Origin: Candidatus Omnitrophota bacterium | GTDB lineage: Bacteria; Omnitrophota; Omnitrophia; Omnitrophales; Aquincolibacteriaceae | DNA: 7,631 bases | Direction of reading: 5' to 3' | NCBI GenBank assembly: GCA_023247135.1 | Contig: JAHFHB010000086.1 | Location: 1-7,631, forward strand | Part shown: one piece after another, positions 1 through 5,022 of the stretch | Layout of the letters: every line of letters starts with the position of its first letter | Position numbering within the stretch: the first letter of the stretch is position 1 | Translations under genes and position numbers: made by a program | Notes under the pieces: generated by a model | The model's input: the letters and a program-made list of their open reading frames with translations, nothing else | Databases searched by the model: none | Told to the model about the DNA's origin: nothing

Positions 1-76
1 CTATTCTTGGGTAACGATTTCCATTTGCTGCTCTGACGGGATGATTTTGAATCTGGAATTTCTACGGATCAGAAGG
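1..76. repeat. Left copy of approx. 76-bp direct repeat
   Basis: This stretch aligns with 1095-1171 at about 86% identity by eye (10 mismatches and one gap). The last 26 bp, 51-76 against 1146-1171, are identical. The left copy may extend beyond the window, because similarity starts at base 1. Its end overlaps the anticodon-loop part of a tRNA-Arg fragment, and after base 76 the two copies diverge completely. A repeat bracketing a toxin-antitoxin operon and ending in a tRNA suggests a site-specific recombination scar. No integrase gene is visible in the window, so the mechanism is inferred. Confidence 0.75.
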
Positions 77-106
77 TTACAAGTTCGACTCTTGTCGGGC
101 GCACCA
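62..106 (+). pseudogene. 3' half of a tRNA-Arg(ACG) gene, including CCA
   Basis: The right half of a tRNA can be laid out base by base: anticodon loop CTACGGA (62-68, anticodon ACG at 64-66), 3' anticodon stem TCAGA (69-73), variable loop AGGTT (74-78), T-stem ACAAG/CTTGT (79-83, 91-95) around loop TTCGACT, acceptor strand CGGGCGC (96-102), discriminator A103 and encoded CCA (104-106). The matching 5' half (acceptor GCGCCCG, D-arm, TCTGA stem strand) is absent upstream, where the direct repeat sits instead. The gene is therefore broken and cannot give a normal tRNA. tRNA 3' halves are common attachment sites for integrative elements, which would explain this remnant. Confidence 0.75.
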
Positions 107-153
107 CTTACGTAGTTCCTGCACAGACCTTCTAAAACGCCAAGAATAAGCTC

Positions 154-181
154 TTGTAATTTCTTAATATCATGTTATCAT
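154..181 (+). promoter_or_regulatory. Candidate promoter of the toxin-antitoxin operon
   Basis: A -35-like TTGTAA (154-159) and a -10-like TATCAT (176-181) are separated by 16 bp. The -10 lies inside the 28-bp palindrome, so a repressor bound there would block RNA polymerase. Transcription would start near 188. That is downstream of the ATG at 172 and supports 220 as the real antitoxin start. Prediction from consensus only. Confidence 0.45.
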
Positions 182-201
182 TTGTGTACACAAATGATAA
201 C
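174..201. promoter_or_regulatory. Perfect 28-bp palindrome, probable autoregulatory operator
   Basis: Each half is 14 bp (GTTATCATTTGTGT and its exact reverse complement) with no spacer and no mismatch. It lies 18 bp before the antitoxin start and covers the predicted -10 box. Phd/YefM-type antitoxins, alone or with their RelE-type toxin, are known to repress their own operon by binding palindromes in this position, so autoregulation is the natural reading. A transcript hairpin is an alternative, but the symmetric fit to the promoter favours a DNA operator. Confidence 0.75.
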
Positions 202-207
202 CTATTC

Positions 208-213
208 TGGAGG
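208..213 (+). promoter_or_regulatory. Shine-Dalgarno site deciding the antitoxin start
   Basis: TGGAGG lies 6 bases before the ATG at 220. The alternative in-frame ATG at 172 has no such site and would place the start codon at the edge of the palindrome, upstream of the predicted transcription start. Confidence 0.6.
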
Positions 214-219
214 CGCCAA

Positions 220-498
220 ATGACAGCCATTGGATTTGTAAAAGATGGGAAGTACGTAGGGGTTCGGGAATTGCGAGGCAATCTTGCCAAAGTGCTGAAA
301 AGCAGGCAAGCGTACTTTGTAACAGATCATGGCAAGCCTGTTAAAGCGATGATTCCTTACGAAGTGCTGCTTGAGCTTTTGGAGATTGTCGAAGAGCTTA
401 AAGACAAGGCTTTGATTCAAGAAGTGGCGCAAGGGCGCAAAGAATATGCGGCGGGTGGATGGGTTCCTGCCAACCGCCTCAAAAACAAATTATCGTAA
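220..498 (+). CDS. Type II antitoxin, Phd/YefM-like
   Basis: The product is a 92-residue antitoxin expected to bind and neutralise the toxin encoded immediately downstream and to repress the operon. The N-terminal half has the Phd/YefM layout: VGVRELRGNLAKVLKS (13-28), a helix that begins the DNA-binding/dimerisation fold, then the strand-turn-strand AYFVTDHGKPVKAMIP (31-46), then a helix rich in Leu and Glu (47-66). The charged tail (67-92) is the part that normally wraps the toxin. Length is typical for the family. I chose the ATG at 220 because of its ribosome site and because an upstream ATG at 172 would overlap the operator. Only 3 bases separate its stop from the toxin start, implying translational coupling. 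The assignment rests on motif recognition; the subfamily is not certain. Confidence 0.8.
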   Translation: MTAIGFVKDGKYVGVRELRGNLAKVLKSRQAYFVTDHGKPVKAMIPYEVLLELLEIVEELKDKALIQEVAQGRKEYAAGGWVPANRLKNKLS

Positions 499-501
499 TT
501 T

Positions 502-810
502 ATGATTGAAGCGAGTTATGAGGTTGGGTTCCCGAGCGAGAGAGCCGAAAAAGAATTCCATAAGGTTCTTTCAAAAGCATCAAAGAAAGAGCAGCAACGC
601 ATTCTGGAGTGGTTCGATAAACTAGCTACTGATCCAAAGCCGCAAGGAAAGAGTTTCAAATTTCTCAAGGGCGAGGTCTCCGTTTTTCAATATCTTGCCC
701 GCTTTCGCATCCGTGAGGGAGACTGGCGCATCCTCTACGATATAGATGAATCTGCGAAGCGCGTGGTATTGCTGGCGCTCCGTCGGCGAGGGCACCACGC
801 CTATGATTAG
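502..810 (+). CDS. Type II toxin, RelE/ParE superfamily
   Basis: The product has 102 residues, the usual size for this superfamily. RelE-type members cleave mRNA on the ribosome; ParE-type members poison DNA gyrase. The N-terminal half is a long charged helical segment (ERAEKEF... about 13-40). The diagnostic part is the C-terminal sheet: FRIREGDWRILYDID (68-82), VVLLALRRRGHHAYD (88-102), with conserved-type basic residues R69, R76 and R94-R96 and a terminal Tyr101. The Arg/His/Tyr-rich end favours an RNase of the RelE kind over ParE, but this is inference. There is no clear ribosome site before ATG 502, so translation probably depends on coupling to the antitoxin three bases upstream. The gene appears intact. 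Confidence 0.8.
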   Translation: MIEASYEVGFPSERAEKEFHKVLSKASKKEQQRILEWFDKLATDPKPQGKSFKFLKGEVSVFQYLARFRIREGDWRILYDIDESAKRVVLLALRRRGHHAYD

Positions 811-1094
811 AAGGTAGCATCATGAAAAAAATAATATTCCTAAATTTTAAATATGATCTTTGCGAAGAAATTAATAAAAGCAAAAAGTTTGTATTGTTTT
901 TCAAGATTGAAGGGCGAAGCTCAAGATAGCTGAAAAATTCTACCAGCTTTTAGAAAAACTACGGTTTGCCTAGGCTCAAAGTTTGCAGCTTGATCGTTTG
1001 AGTTCTATTTATATGTCTTTTGATGAATTTTCGTCACCGGCATGACACCTCCGCGGAAAACAGCCTCCAAAATTTCAACTTAGATTTCTTTAAG
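811..1094. other. A+T-rich region without a recognised gene
   Basis: Apart from the small candidate ORF at 822-929, I see no gene, tRNA or convincing hairpin here. The base composition is clearly richer in A+T than the tadA and rlmN regions to the right, which fits acquired DNA lying between the two direct repeats. Confidence 0.5.
822..929 (+). CDS. Possible 35-residue small protein, unknown
   Basis: A short ORF starts 11 bases after the toxin stop, preceded by AGAAGG (809-814) at a good 7-base spacing. It would encode a lysine- and phenylalanine-rich peptide beginning MKKIIFLNFKYD. I recognise no family, and the surrounding DNA is A+T-rich enough to give such ORFs by chance. It might be a third cistron of the toxin-antitoxin operon. 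Low confidence that it is real. Confidence 0.25.
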   Translation: MKKIIFLNFKYDLCEEINKSKKFVLFFKIEGRSSR

Positions 1095-1171
1095 CTGTTC
1101 TTGGATAATGACTCCCATTTTGCTGCGTCGACGGGATGATTGTGGATCTGGAATTTCTACGGATCAGAAGG
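1095..1171. repeat. Right copy of approx. 76-bp direct repeat
   Basis: This is the partner of the repeat at the left edge, at about 86% identity. It ends with the same 15 bases that form the anticodon-loop region of the tRNA-Arg fragment (CTACGGATCAGAAGG, 1157-1171), but here no tRNA follows. The sequence switches at 1172 into the truncated protein-coding tail. Together the copies bracket a unit of about 1.1 kb carrying the toxin-antitoxin operon. The high identity near the right end compared with the left may mean that this end is functionally constrained. Confidence 0.75.
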
Positions 1172-1316
1172 CCTGTTGGGGCTCGATAAAAAAGACCCGG
1201 TCATTCAGATGCTCGGCCGGCTTGTCCAGGAAGAAAGAATGCACGAGCGGCTGGCCGAAGAACTGCTGCGTATCTGCCAGCGCAACCATCCGGAATGCGG
1301 CGGGTATACTCCGTAA
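1140..1316 (+). pseudogene. 3' remnant of an unidentified protein gene
   Basis: Right after the direct repeat, one frame reads as ordinary protein: from Gly at 1170 through LLGLDKKDPVIQMLGRL and an amphipathic helix-like stretch to a Cys/His/Gly-containing end (HPECGGYTP), stopping at TAA 1314. The open frame begins after a TGA at 1137, so the leftward part is repeat sequence and the native 5' end is missing. The G+C-rich codon use matches the genes to the right rather than the A+T-rich DNA to the left. I do not recognise the family. I infer that the gene was cut when the repeat unit inserted or recombined. A very short intact gene starting at the internal ATG near 1209 is possible but less likely. 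Confidence 0.5.
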
Positions 1317-1322
1317 AGAAAC

Positions 1323-1362
1323 GCGCGGGCGCAAAACCACTTCTAGAAAAACCCGCGCTTTT
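1323..1362 (+). terminator. Terminator-like inverted repeat after the gene remnant
   Basis: GCGCGGG (1323-1329) pairs with CCCGCGC (1352-1358) across a 22-base loop and is followed by TTTT. It lies 6 bases after the remnant's stop, where a rho-independent terminator is expected. The long loop lowers confidence. Confidence 0.45.
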
Positions 1363-1372
1363 AGGCTATCAT
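1344..1372 (+). promoter_or_regulatory. Weak candidate promoter for tadA
   Basis: TAGAAA (1344-1349) and TATCAT (1367-1372) are 17 bp apart, which would give a start near 1379 and a leader of about 44 bases before tadA. Consensus match only, overlapping the terminator-like repeat. Confidence 0.25.
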
Positions 1373-1422
1373 CTCCCCATTCATCAAGCGCCACCCCGGG
1401 GTCTTTTGAATTCCTCGTTCCT

Positions 1423-1905
1423 ATGGAAGTTCCAGAGCAGTATTTCATGAAGGAAGCGCTCAAGCAGGCGGCCCTTGCGCTTGAGAAGGGCGAAGTGCCT
1501 GTCGGAGCCGTGGTGGTTTTTGAAAACAAGATTATTGCGCGGGCGCATAATCAGATGGAAACACTGCATGATCCTACGGCCCATGCGGAAATGATTGCGC
1601 TGACGCAGGCTTCAAGTACGGTGTCGCAGGGCAGCGATAAGCACCGCGGCTCGCTTGAAAAATGCACGCTTTACGTGACGATGGAGCCGTGCCCGATGTG
1701 TGCGGGCGCGCTCGTGATTACAAAATGCTCAAAGCTTGTTTTCGGCGCGCGCGACACGAAAGCCGGAGCGTGCGAAAGCTTATACAAAATTACCAGCGAT
1801 GACCGGTTAAACCACCGGCTTGTGGTGCAGGGCGGCGTGATGGAAGAAGACAGCCGCCTTTTTTTACAGGAATTTTTTCGCGGCCTACGCAAAGAAAAAA
1901 GGTAA
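1423..1905 (+). CDS. tadA: tRNA-specific adenosine deaminase TadA
   Basis: TadA converts adenosine 34 to inosine in tRNA-Arg(ACG), letting one tRNA read several Arg codons; it acts in the cytoplasm as a zinc enzyme dimer. The 160-residue product has all cytidine/deoxycytidylate deaminase-fold hallmarks: GEVPVGAVVV (23-32), the His-Ala-Glu motif H54-A55-E56 (zinc ligand and proton-shuttle Glu) and the PCxxC motif with C90 and C93 as the other zinc ligands, in MEPCPMCAGAL. GARDTKAGA (108-116) is also typical. A slightly extended loop (64-79) precedes the core strand. The ATG at 1423 gives the usual family length; an ATG eight codons later would cut the first helix, and the frame further upstream is non-homologous. 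No strong ribosome site is visible. tRNA-Ser lies 48 bases downstream. Confidence 0.93.
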   Translation: MEVPEQYFMKEALKQAALALEKGEVPVGAVVVFENKIIARAHNQMETLHDPTAHAEMIALTQASSTVSQGSDKHRGSLEKCTLYVTMEPCPMCAGALVITKCSKLVFGARDTKAGACESLYKITSDDRLNHRLVVQGGVMEEDSRLFLQEFFRGLRKEKR

Positions 1906-1908
1906 CAG

Positions 1909-1944
1909 GAGATTGCTTCGTCGCTGCGCTCCTCGCAATGACGA
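1909..1944 (-). repeat. Intergenic copy of a dispersed palindromic repeat
   Basis: Read on the minus strand, this begins TCGTCATTGCGAGGAG and ends CGACGAAGCAATCTC. Both end blocks (16 and 15 bp) recur exactly at 6241-6278 inside the large ORF on the plus strand, with only the middle differing. ATTGC and GCAAT near the ends can form an outer stem. It fills most of the gap between tadA and tRNA-Ser. Confidence 0.8.
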
Positions 1945-1953
1945 ATGACTTAT

Positions 1954-2045
1954 GGAGAGATGCCGGAGCGGTCGAACGGGCTCGCCTGGAAAGCGGGTAG
2001 GCTCTGAAAGGGGTCTCCAGGGTTCGAATCCCTGTCTCTCCGCCA
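1954..2045 (+). tRNA. tRNA-Ser(GGA)
   Basis: A complete 92-base class II tRNA. The acceptor stem is GGAGAGA (1954-1960) with TCTCTCC (2035-2041), discriminator G2042 and encoded CCA 2043-2045. The D-stem is CCG/CGG (1963-1965, 1977-1979). The anticodon stem is CTCGC/GCGGG around loop CTGGAAA (1986-1992), with anticodon GGA at 1988-1990, reading UCC and UCU serine codons. A long variable arm (1998-2017), able to form its own stem, is the serine-type feature. The T-stem is CAGGG/CCCTG around TTCGAAT. It lies on the same strand as tadA and may share its transcript, since a dispersed repeat occupies the gap and no separate promoter is evident. Confidence 0.97.
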
Positions 2046-2066
2046 GCTTCCTTACAAGCATAAGAC

Positions 2067-2100
2067 AAAAAATTTTTCAACCCGAAGGGGAAAATTTTTT
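2067..2100. terminator. Terminator-like hairpin after tRNA-Ser
   Basis: AAAAAATTTT (2067-2076) pairs with AAAATTTTTT (2091-2100), and an inner CCC/GGG stem (2081-2083, 2087-2089) closes a GAA loop. The T-run at the end suits rho-independent termination of the tRNA transcript. The A-run at the start would let it work from the other strand too. Confidence 0.55.
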
Positions 2101-2127
2101 GAGTAAAGATCAAAGGCTGGTGGTTGT

Positions 2128-2151
2128 CCCGCACATCGATCAATGTGCGGG
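2128..2151. promoter_or_regulatory. Strong inverted repeat just before the ABC transporter operon
   Basis: CCCGCACAT (2128-2136) and ATGTGCGGG (2143-2151) form perfect 9-bp arms around CGATCA. The repeat ends 21 bases before the ATPase start at 2173. There is no T-run, so it is not a standard terminator. It could be a repressor operator or a leader hairpin affecting translation. Which of these applies cannot be told from the sequence. Confidence 0.45.
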
Positions 2152-2172
2152 GCTCCGCCATTACACCACCTT

Positions 2173-3105
2173 ATGCCCCCAGCCATTTCCATAAAAAACC
2201 TGACCAAGTTTTACCGCAACCGCTTCAAGGCGTTGGATAATCTTCAGCTCGACGTGGCGCAGGGCCAATTCTTTGGATTCTTGGGGCCTAACGGCGCGGG
2301 CAAAACTACCACAATCAGCGTGATGACGGGCCTGGCAAATTATCAGCAGGGCGAGGTGCAGATCTTTGGCAAAGACGTGCGGCGCGATTACCGCCAGACA
2401 CGTGCCATGATCGGGCTGGTGCCTCAGGAATTTAATTTCGACCCCTTTCTTTCGGCGGAACAAATTTTGATCTATGAAGCCGGTTATTTTGGCGTGGACC
2501 GGAGCGAGGGGAAAAAAAGAGCGGAGCACTGGCTTAAATTTTTTGACCTGTGGGAGAAACGCAAGCACGACTACAAGCGGCTCTCCGGCGGCATGAAGCG
2601 GCGTCTTTTGATTGCGCGGGCCTTGATGCACGATCCCGCCATTCTCATTTTGGACGAGCCCACGGCCGGCGTTGATCTCGAACTGCGTTACCATCTTTGG
2701 AGTTTTCTCAAAGAACTCAACAGCAAGGGCAAGACAATTTTTTTAACCACGCATTACATCGAAGAGGCGGAGAAACTGTGCACGCACATCGGGGTCGTGC
2801 ATCAGGGGCGCGTGGTCGCGCAGGATGCGATTGGCGCGGTGATTCACCGGCTGCACGGGGATTTTGTGGAGCTCGCGCTTAAGACTCCCGTGTATGAATT
2901 TCCGCACCAGGTTGGCGAAGTAGCCGTGACGATTCTTGATGGCGGCAAGCGCCTTTCGTTTGAAGAAAAACCGGGCATGGTCAACCGCGTTCTCCAGCTT
3001 TTGCATGGGAAGGGCATTGAAATTGAAAAAGTAGATGTGCGCCGTCCGAAACTGGAAGACGCTTTTTTATCCCTGACTGCCAAATCAAGCGGGGGCGGCG
3101 CGTGA
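2173..3105 (+). CDS. ABC-2 exporter ATP-binding protein, YadG-like
   Basis: This is the cytoplasmic ATPase of an ABC export complex, partner of the permease that follows. The 310-residue product has every nucleotide-binding motif in order: Walker A GPNGAGKT (38-45), Q-loop Gln85 in GLVPQEFN, signature LSGGM (137-141), Walker B AILILDEP (156-163) with catalytic Glu162, D-loop AGVD, and switch His194 in LTTH. A C-terminal extension of about 90 residues, ending in a KLEDAFLSLT-type segment, is usual for ABC-2 ATPases. Length and the pairing resemble E. coli YadG (about 308 residues). I chose ATG 2173 over an upstream ATG at 2143 because 2143 lies inside the inverted repeat and adds non-homologous residues. 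No ribosome site precedes 2173. The stop overlaps the permease GTG by 4 bases. The substrate is unknown. Confidence 0.93.
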   Translation: MPPAISIKNLTKFYRNRFKALDNLQLDVAQGQFFGFLGPNGAGKTTTISVMTGLANYQQGEVQIFGKDVRRDYRQTRAMIGLVPQEFNFDPFLSAEQILIYEAGYFGVDRSEGKKRAEHWLKFFDLWEKRKHDYKRLSGGMKRRLLIARALMHDPAILILDEPTAGVDLELRYHLWSFLKELNSKGKTIFLTTHYIEEAEKLCTHIGVVHQGRVVAQDAIGAVIHRLHGDFVELALKTPVYEFPHQVGEVAVTILDGGKRLSFEEKPGMVNRVLQLLHGKGIEIEKVDVRRPKLEDAFLSLTAKSSGGGA

Positions 3106-3866
3106 GCCGAATGATTGGTTTTACAACCCTGGTGCGCCGCGAAATCGTGCGTTTTACCTGCGTTTTTACGCAGACCATCTTTCCGCCGGTGGTTTCAAGC
3201 TTTCTTTATATTTTTATTTTCGGATTTTCATTAGGGGGGCGCATCGAAACGGTTCAGGGCGCGCCCTACCTTGTTTTTTTGATTCCGGGCCTGATCATGA
3301 TGTATGTCATTGAAAGCGCGTATGCCAATACGTCGAGCTCGCTTTTTATTTCACGCTGGGCCAATAATATCGAAGAATTGCTTGTGACGCCGCTCTCGTA
3401 TCTGGAAATGGTCGCCGCTATTTTAATCGGCGGCCTGGCACGCTCGCTCGTGGTGGTCAGCGGGGTTTATGCGGTCTCGCTGTGCTTCGTGCGCTTTCTG
3501 CCCGCGCATCCGGCAGTCATGTTTTATTTCGTGGTGCTGGTGTCTTTGATTTTTTCGGCGGCGGGCATGATTACGGCGCTTTTCGCGGAAGAATTCGAGC
3601 ATCTCTCTTTGATCACAACTTTTGTGATCACGCCGCTGATTTTTTTAGGCGGGGTGTTCCACTCGCTCAGCATGGTGCCCGCGCCGCTGCGCTGGATCAC
3701 TCAGTTCAATCCCATTTTCTACATGATTAACGGCATGCGCTACGGCATGATCGGACGCTCAGATGCGTCCATTCCAGTTTGTGCCGCGGTGGTTTTGGTT
3801 TTGTTTGCGGCCTTTCTCACGGCCACCGTTTATTTATTTCGTATCGGCTTTAAGCTGCGAAAATGA
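3102..3866 (+). CDS. ABC-2 type permease, YadH-like
   Basis: This is the inner-membrane half of the exporter. The 254-residue product has six hydrophobic segments, at about 27-45, 56-75, 101-129, 138-162, 168-189 and 224-246. ABC-2 permease motifs are present: IPGLIMMYVIESAYAN (61-76), the cytoplasmic coupling segment NNIEELLVTPLSY (88-100), and ITPLIFLGGVFHSL (176-189) followed by FNPIFYMINGMRYGMIG (202-218). Order and spacing match E. coli YadH as I remember it. The start is GTG 3102 in a GTGA overlap with the ATPase stop; ATG 3111, three codons later, is an alternative. The stop TGA overlaps the rlmN start as ATGA. No dedicated substrate-binding gene is nearby, as expected for an exporter. 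The cargo cannot be predicted. Confidence 0.92.
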   Translation: MSRMIGFTTLVRREIVRFTCVFTQTIFPPVVSSFLYIFIFGFSLGGRIETVQGAPYLVFLIPGLIMMYVIESAYANTSSSLFISRWANNIEELLVTPLSYLEMVAAILIGGLARSLVVVSGVYAVSLCFVRFLPAHPAVMFYFVVLVSLIFSAAGMITALFAEEFEHLSLITTFVITPLIFLGGVFHSLSMVPAPLRWITQFNPIFYMINGMRYGMIGRSDASIPVCAAVVLVLFAAFLTATVYLFRIGFKLRK

Positions 3867-4903
3867 TGAAACCCACTTTGTACGGATTAGAACTTGAGGA
3901 AGCGGAAGCCCTGATGAAAGCGCTCGGTGAGCCTGCTTACCGGGCGGGCCAGCTTCTGGCGTGGCTTTATCAAAAGCACATCGCGACGCTGGAAGAGGCC
4001 AAGACGTTGCCGGCGGATCTGCGCACAAAGTTGACAGAGGTTTATGATTTGGCGGGCCTGACCTTTGCCGAAGATTTTGAAGGCGGACGCGGCGACTCGC
4101 ATAAATTTTTATTCAAAACCCGCGACGGCCGGCTTTTGGAAAGCGTGCTGATCTCACAGCAGGGCCGGCAGACCGTGTGCGTGTCCACTCAGCTTGGCTG
4201 CAAAATCGGCTGTGTTTTTTGCGCGAGCGGCAAGGGCAAGTTTGGGCGCAACCTGACGGCCGGAGAAATCATCGAGCAGATTATTTGGATCGAAAAAAAA
4301 ATCAAAATGCCAGTGACGAACGTGGTGTTTATGGGCATGGGCGAACCACTGGATAATTTTGACGCCACTATGAAAACGCTCCGGCTTTTGCAGGCAGACT
4401 GGGGCCTGGCCATGGGCGGACGGCGCATCACGGTTTCCACCTCGGGCATCACGCCGAAAATCGTGGAGTTCGTCAAGCTGAACGAAGGGCGCGTGCGCCT
4501 TTCGGTTTCCCTGCACTCAAGCATCGAAGCCAAGCGCAGTGAACTCGTTCCAATCAACAAAAAATATACGTTGAAAGAATTGGTCGAGGCGCTGGATAAA
4601 ATTCATCATGAACTGAAGCGCGACATCACCTTCGAATACACGCTGATCCGCGATGTCAATGATTCCGACGAGGAAGCGCGCGGCGTGGCGCAGATCGCAA
4701 GCCGCTTACATGCGAAGGTGAATATTATTCCTTACAACCCTATCCGCGAAATGGATTTTCGCACGCCTGAAAAGCCGCGCATCGATGCGTTCGTCCATGC
4801 GCTGGAGGCTAAAGGCGTGCGTGTGATGGTGCGCCAAACCGCCGGCCGTGAAATCAATGCCGCTTGCGGGCAGCTGCGCCTAGATCGGGAAAAGCCCGCT
4901 TAG
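3863..4903 (+). CDS. rlmN: Dual-specificity 23S rRNA/tRNA (adenine-C2) methyltransferase RlmN
   Basis: RlmN is a radical SAM enzyme that makes 2-methyladenosine at A2503 of 23S rRNA and A37 of some tRNAs, supporting translational accuracy. The 346-residue length is normal. The 4Fe-4S ligands are C113, C117 and C120 in CKIGCVFC. C106, seven residues earlier, and C335 in NAACGQL match E. coli C118 and the methyl-carrying C355. E93 in LLESVLI fits the reported general base. GMGEP (158-162) is the SAM-binding motif, and VRLSVSLHSS (211-220) and NIIPYNPI (287-294) are also diagnostic. The N-terminal 1-80 is the small RNA-binding helical domain. ATG 3863 overlaps the permease stop; a second ATG follows directly at 3866. 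All catalytic residues are present, so the enzyme should be active. Its coupling to an exporter is probably only organisational. Confidence 0.95.
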   Translation: MMKPTLYGLELEEAEALMKALGEPAYRAGQLLAWLYQKHIATLEEAKTLPADLRTKLTEVYDLAGLTFAEDFEGGRGDSHKFLFKTRDGRLLESVLISQQGRQTVCVSTQLGCKIGCVFCASGKGKFGRNLTAGEIIEQIIWIEKKIKMPVTNVVFMGMGEPLDNFDATMKTLRLLQADWGLAMGGRRITVSTSGITPKIVEFVKLNEGRVRLSVSLHSSIEAKRSELVPINKKYTLKELVEALDKIHHELKRDITFEYTLIRDVNDSDEEARGVAQIASRLHAKVNIIPYNPIREMDFRTPEKPRIDAFVHALEAKGVRVMVRQTAGREINAACGQLRLDREKPA

Positions 4904-4960
4904 TCCTTTCGATCAATTTCTAGCATTCTGCCTCAATCGAACAACCCCTCCTCTTGCGAT

Positions 4961-4989
4961 TTGTCTGTCCGGATTCCAGCGGGTATTCT
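4961..4989 (+). promoter_or_regulatory. Candidate promoter for the large secreted protein
   Basis: TTGTCT (4961-4966) and TATTCT (4984-4989) are separated by 17 bp and lie 33 bp before the ATG at 5023. Each matches 4 of 6 consensus bases. The 119-bp gap after rlmN has no clear terminator, so read-through from the operon is also possible. Confidence 0.3.
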
Positions 4990-5022
4990 TCCATAATTCC
5001 TATTTTTTAAAGTCTACCTACT

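Noticed and set aside
1..103. Minus-strand frame reading GAPDKSRTCNLLIRR... and stopping at base 1
   Set aside because: It is the antisense reading of the tRNA-Arg fragment plus repeat. The second repeat copy has a 1-base shift that breaks the frame, so it is not a conserved protein.
1..1171. CRISPR array or integron cassette
   Set aside because: Only two repeat copies about 1.1 kb apart, with no regular short spacing, no attC-like symmetry that I can show, and no cas or integrase gene.
1108..1422. N-terminal extension of tadA by 105 codons
   Set aside because: The extension crosses the direct repeat, the truncated gene in another frame and the terminator-like repeat, and TadA proteins do not have such an extension.
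1790..2161. Minus-strand ORF of 123 codons
   Set aside because: It runs antisense through tadA, the dispersed repeat and tRNA-Ser. The protein-like look comes from tRNA antisense sequence.
3610..3630. Perfect hairpin TGATCACAA/TTGTGATCA
   Set aside because: It lies within the conserved ITTFVITPL membrane segment of the permease, where the codons explain the sequence; no regulatory position.
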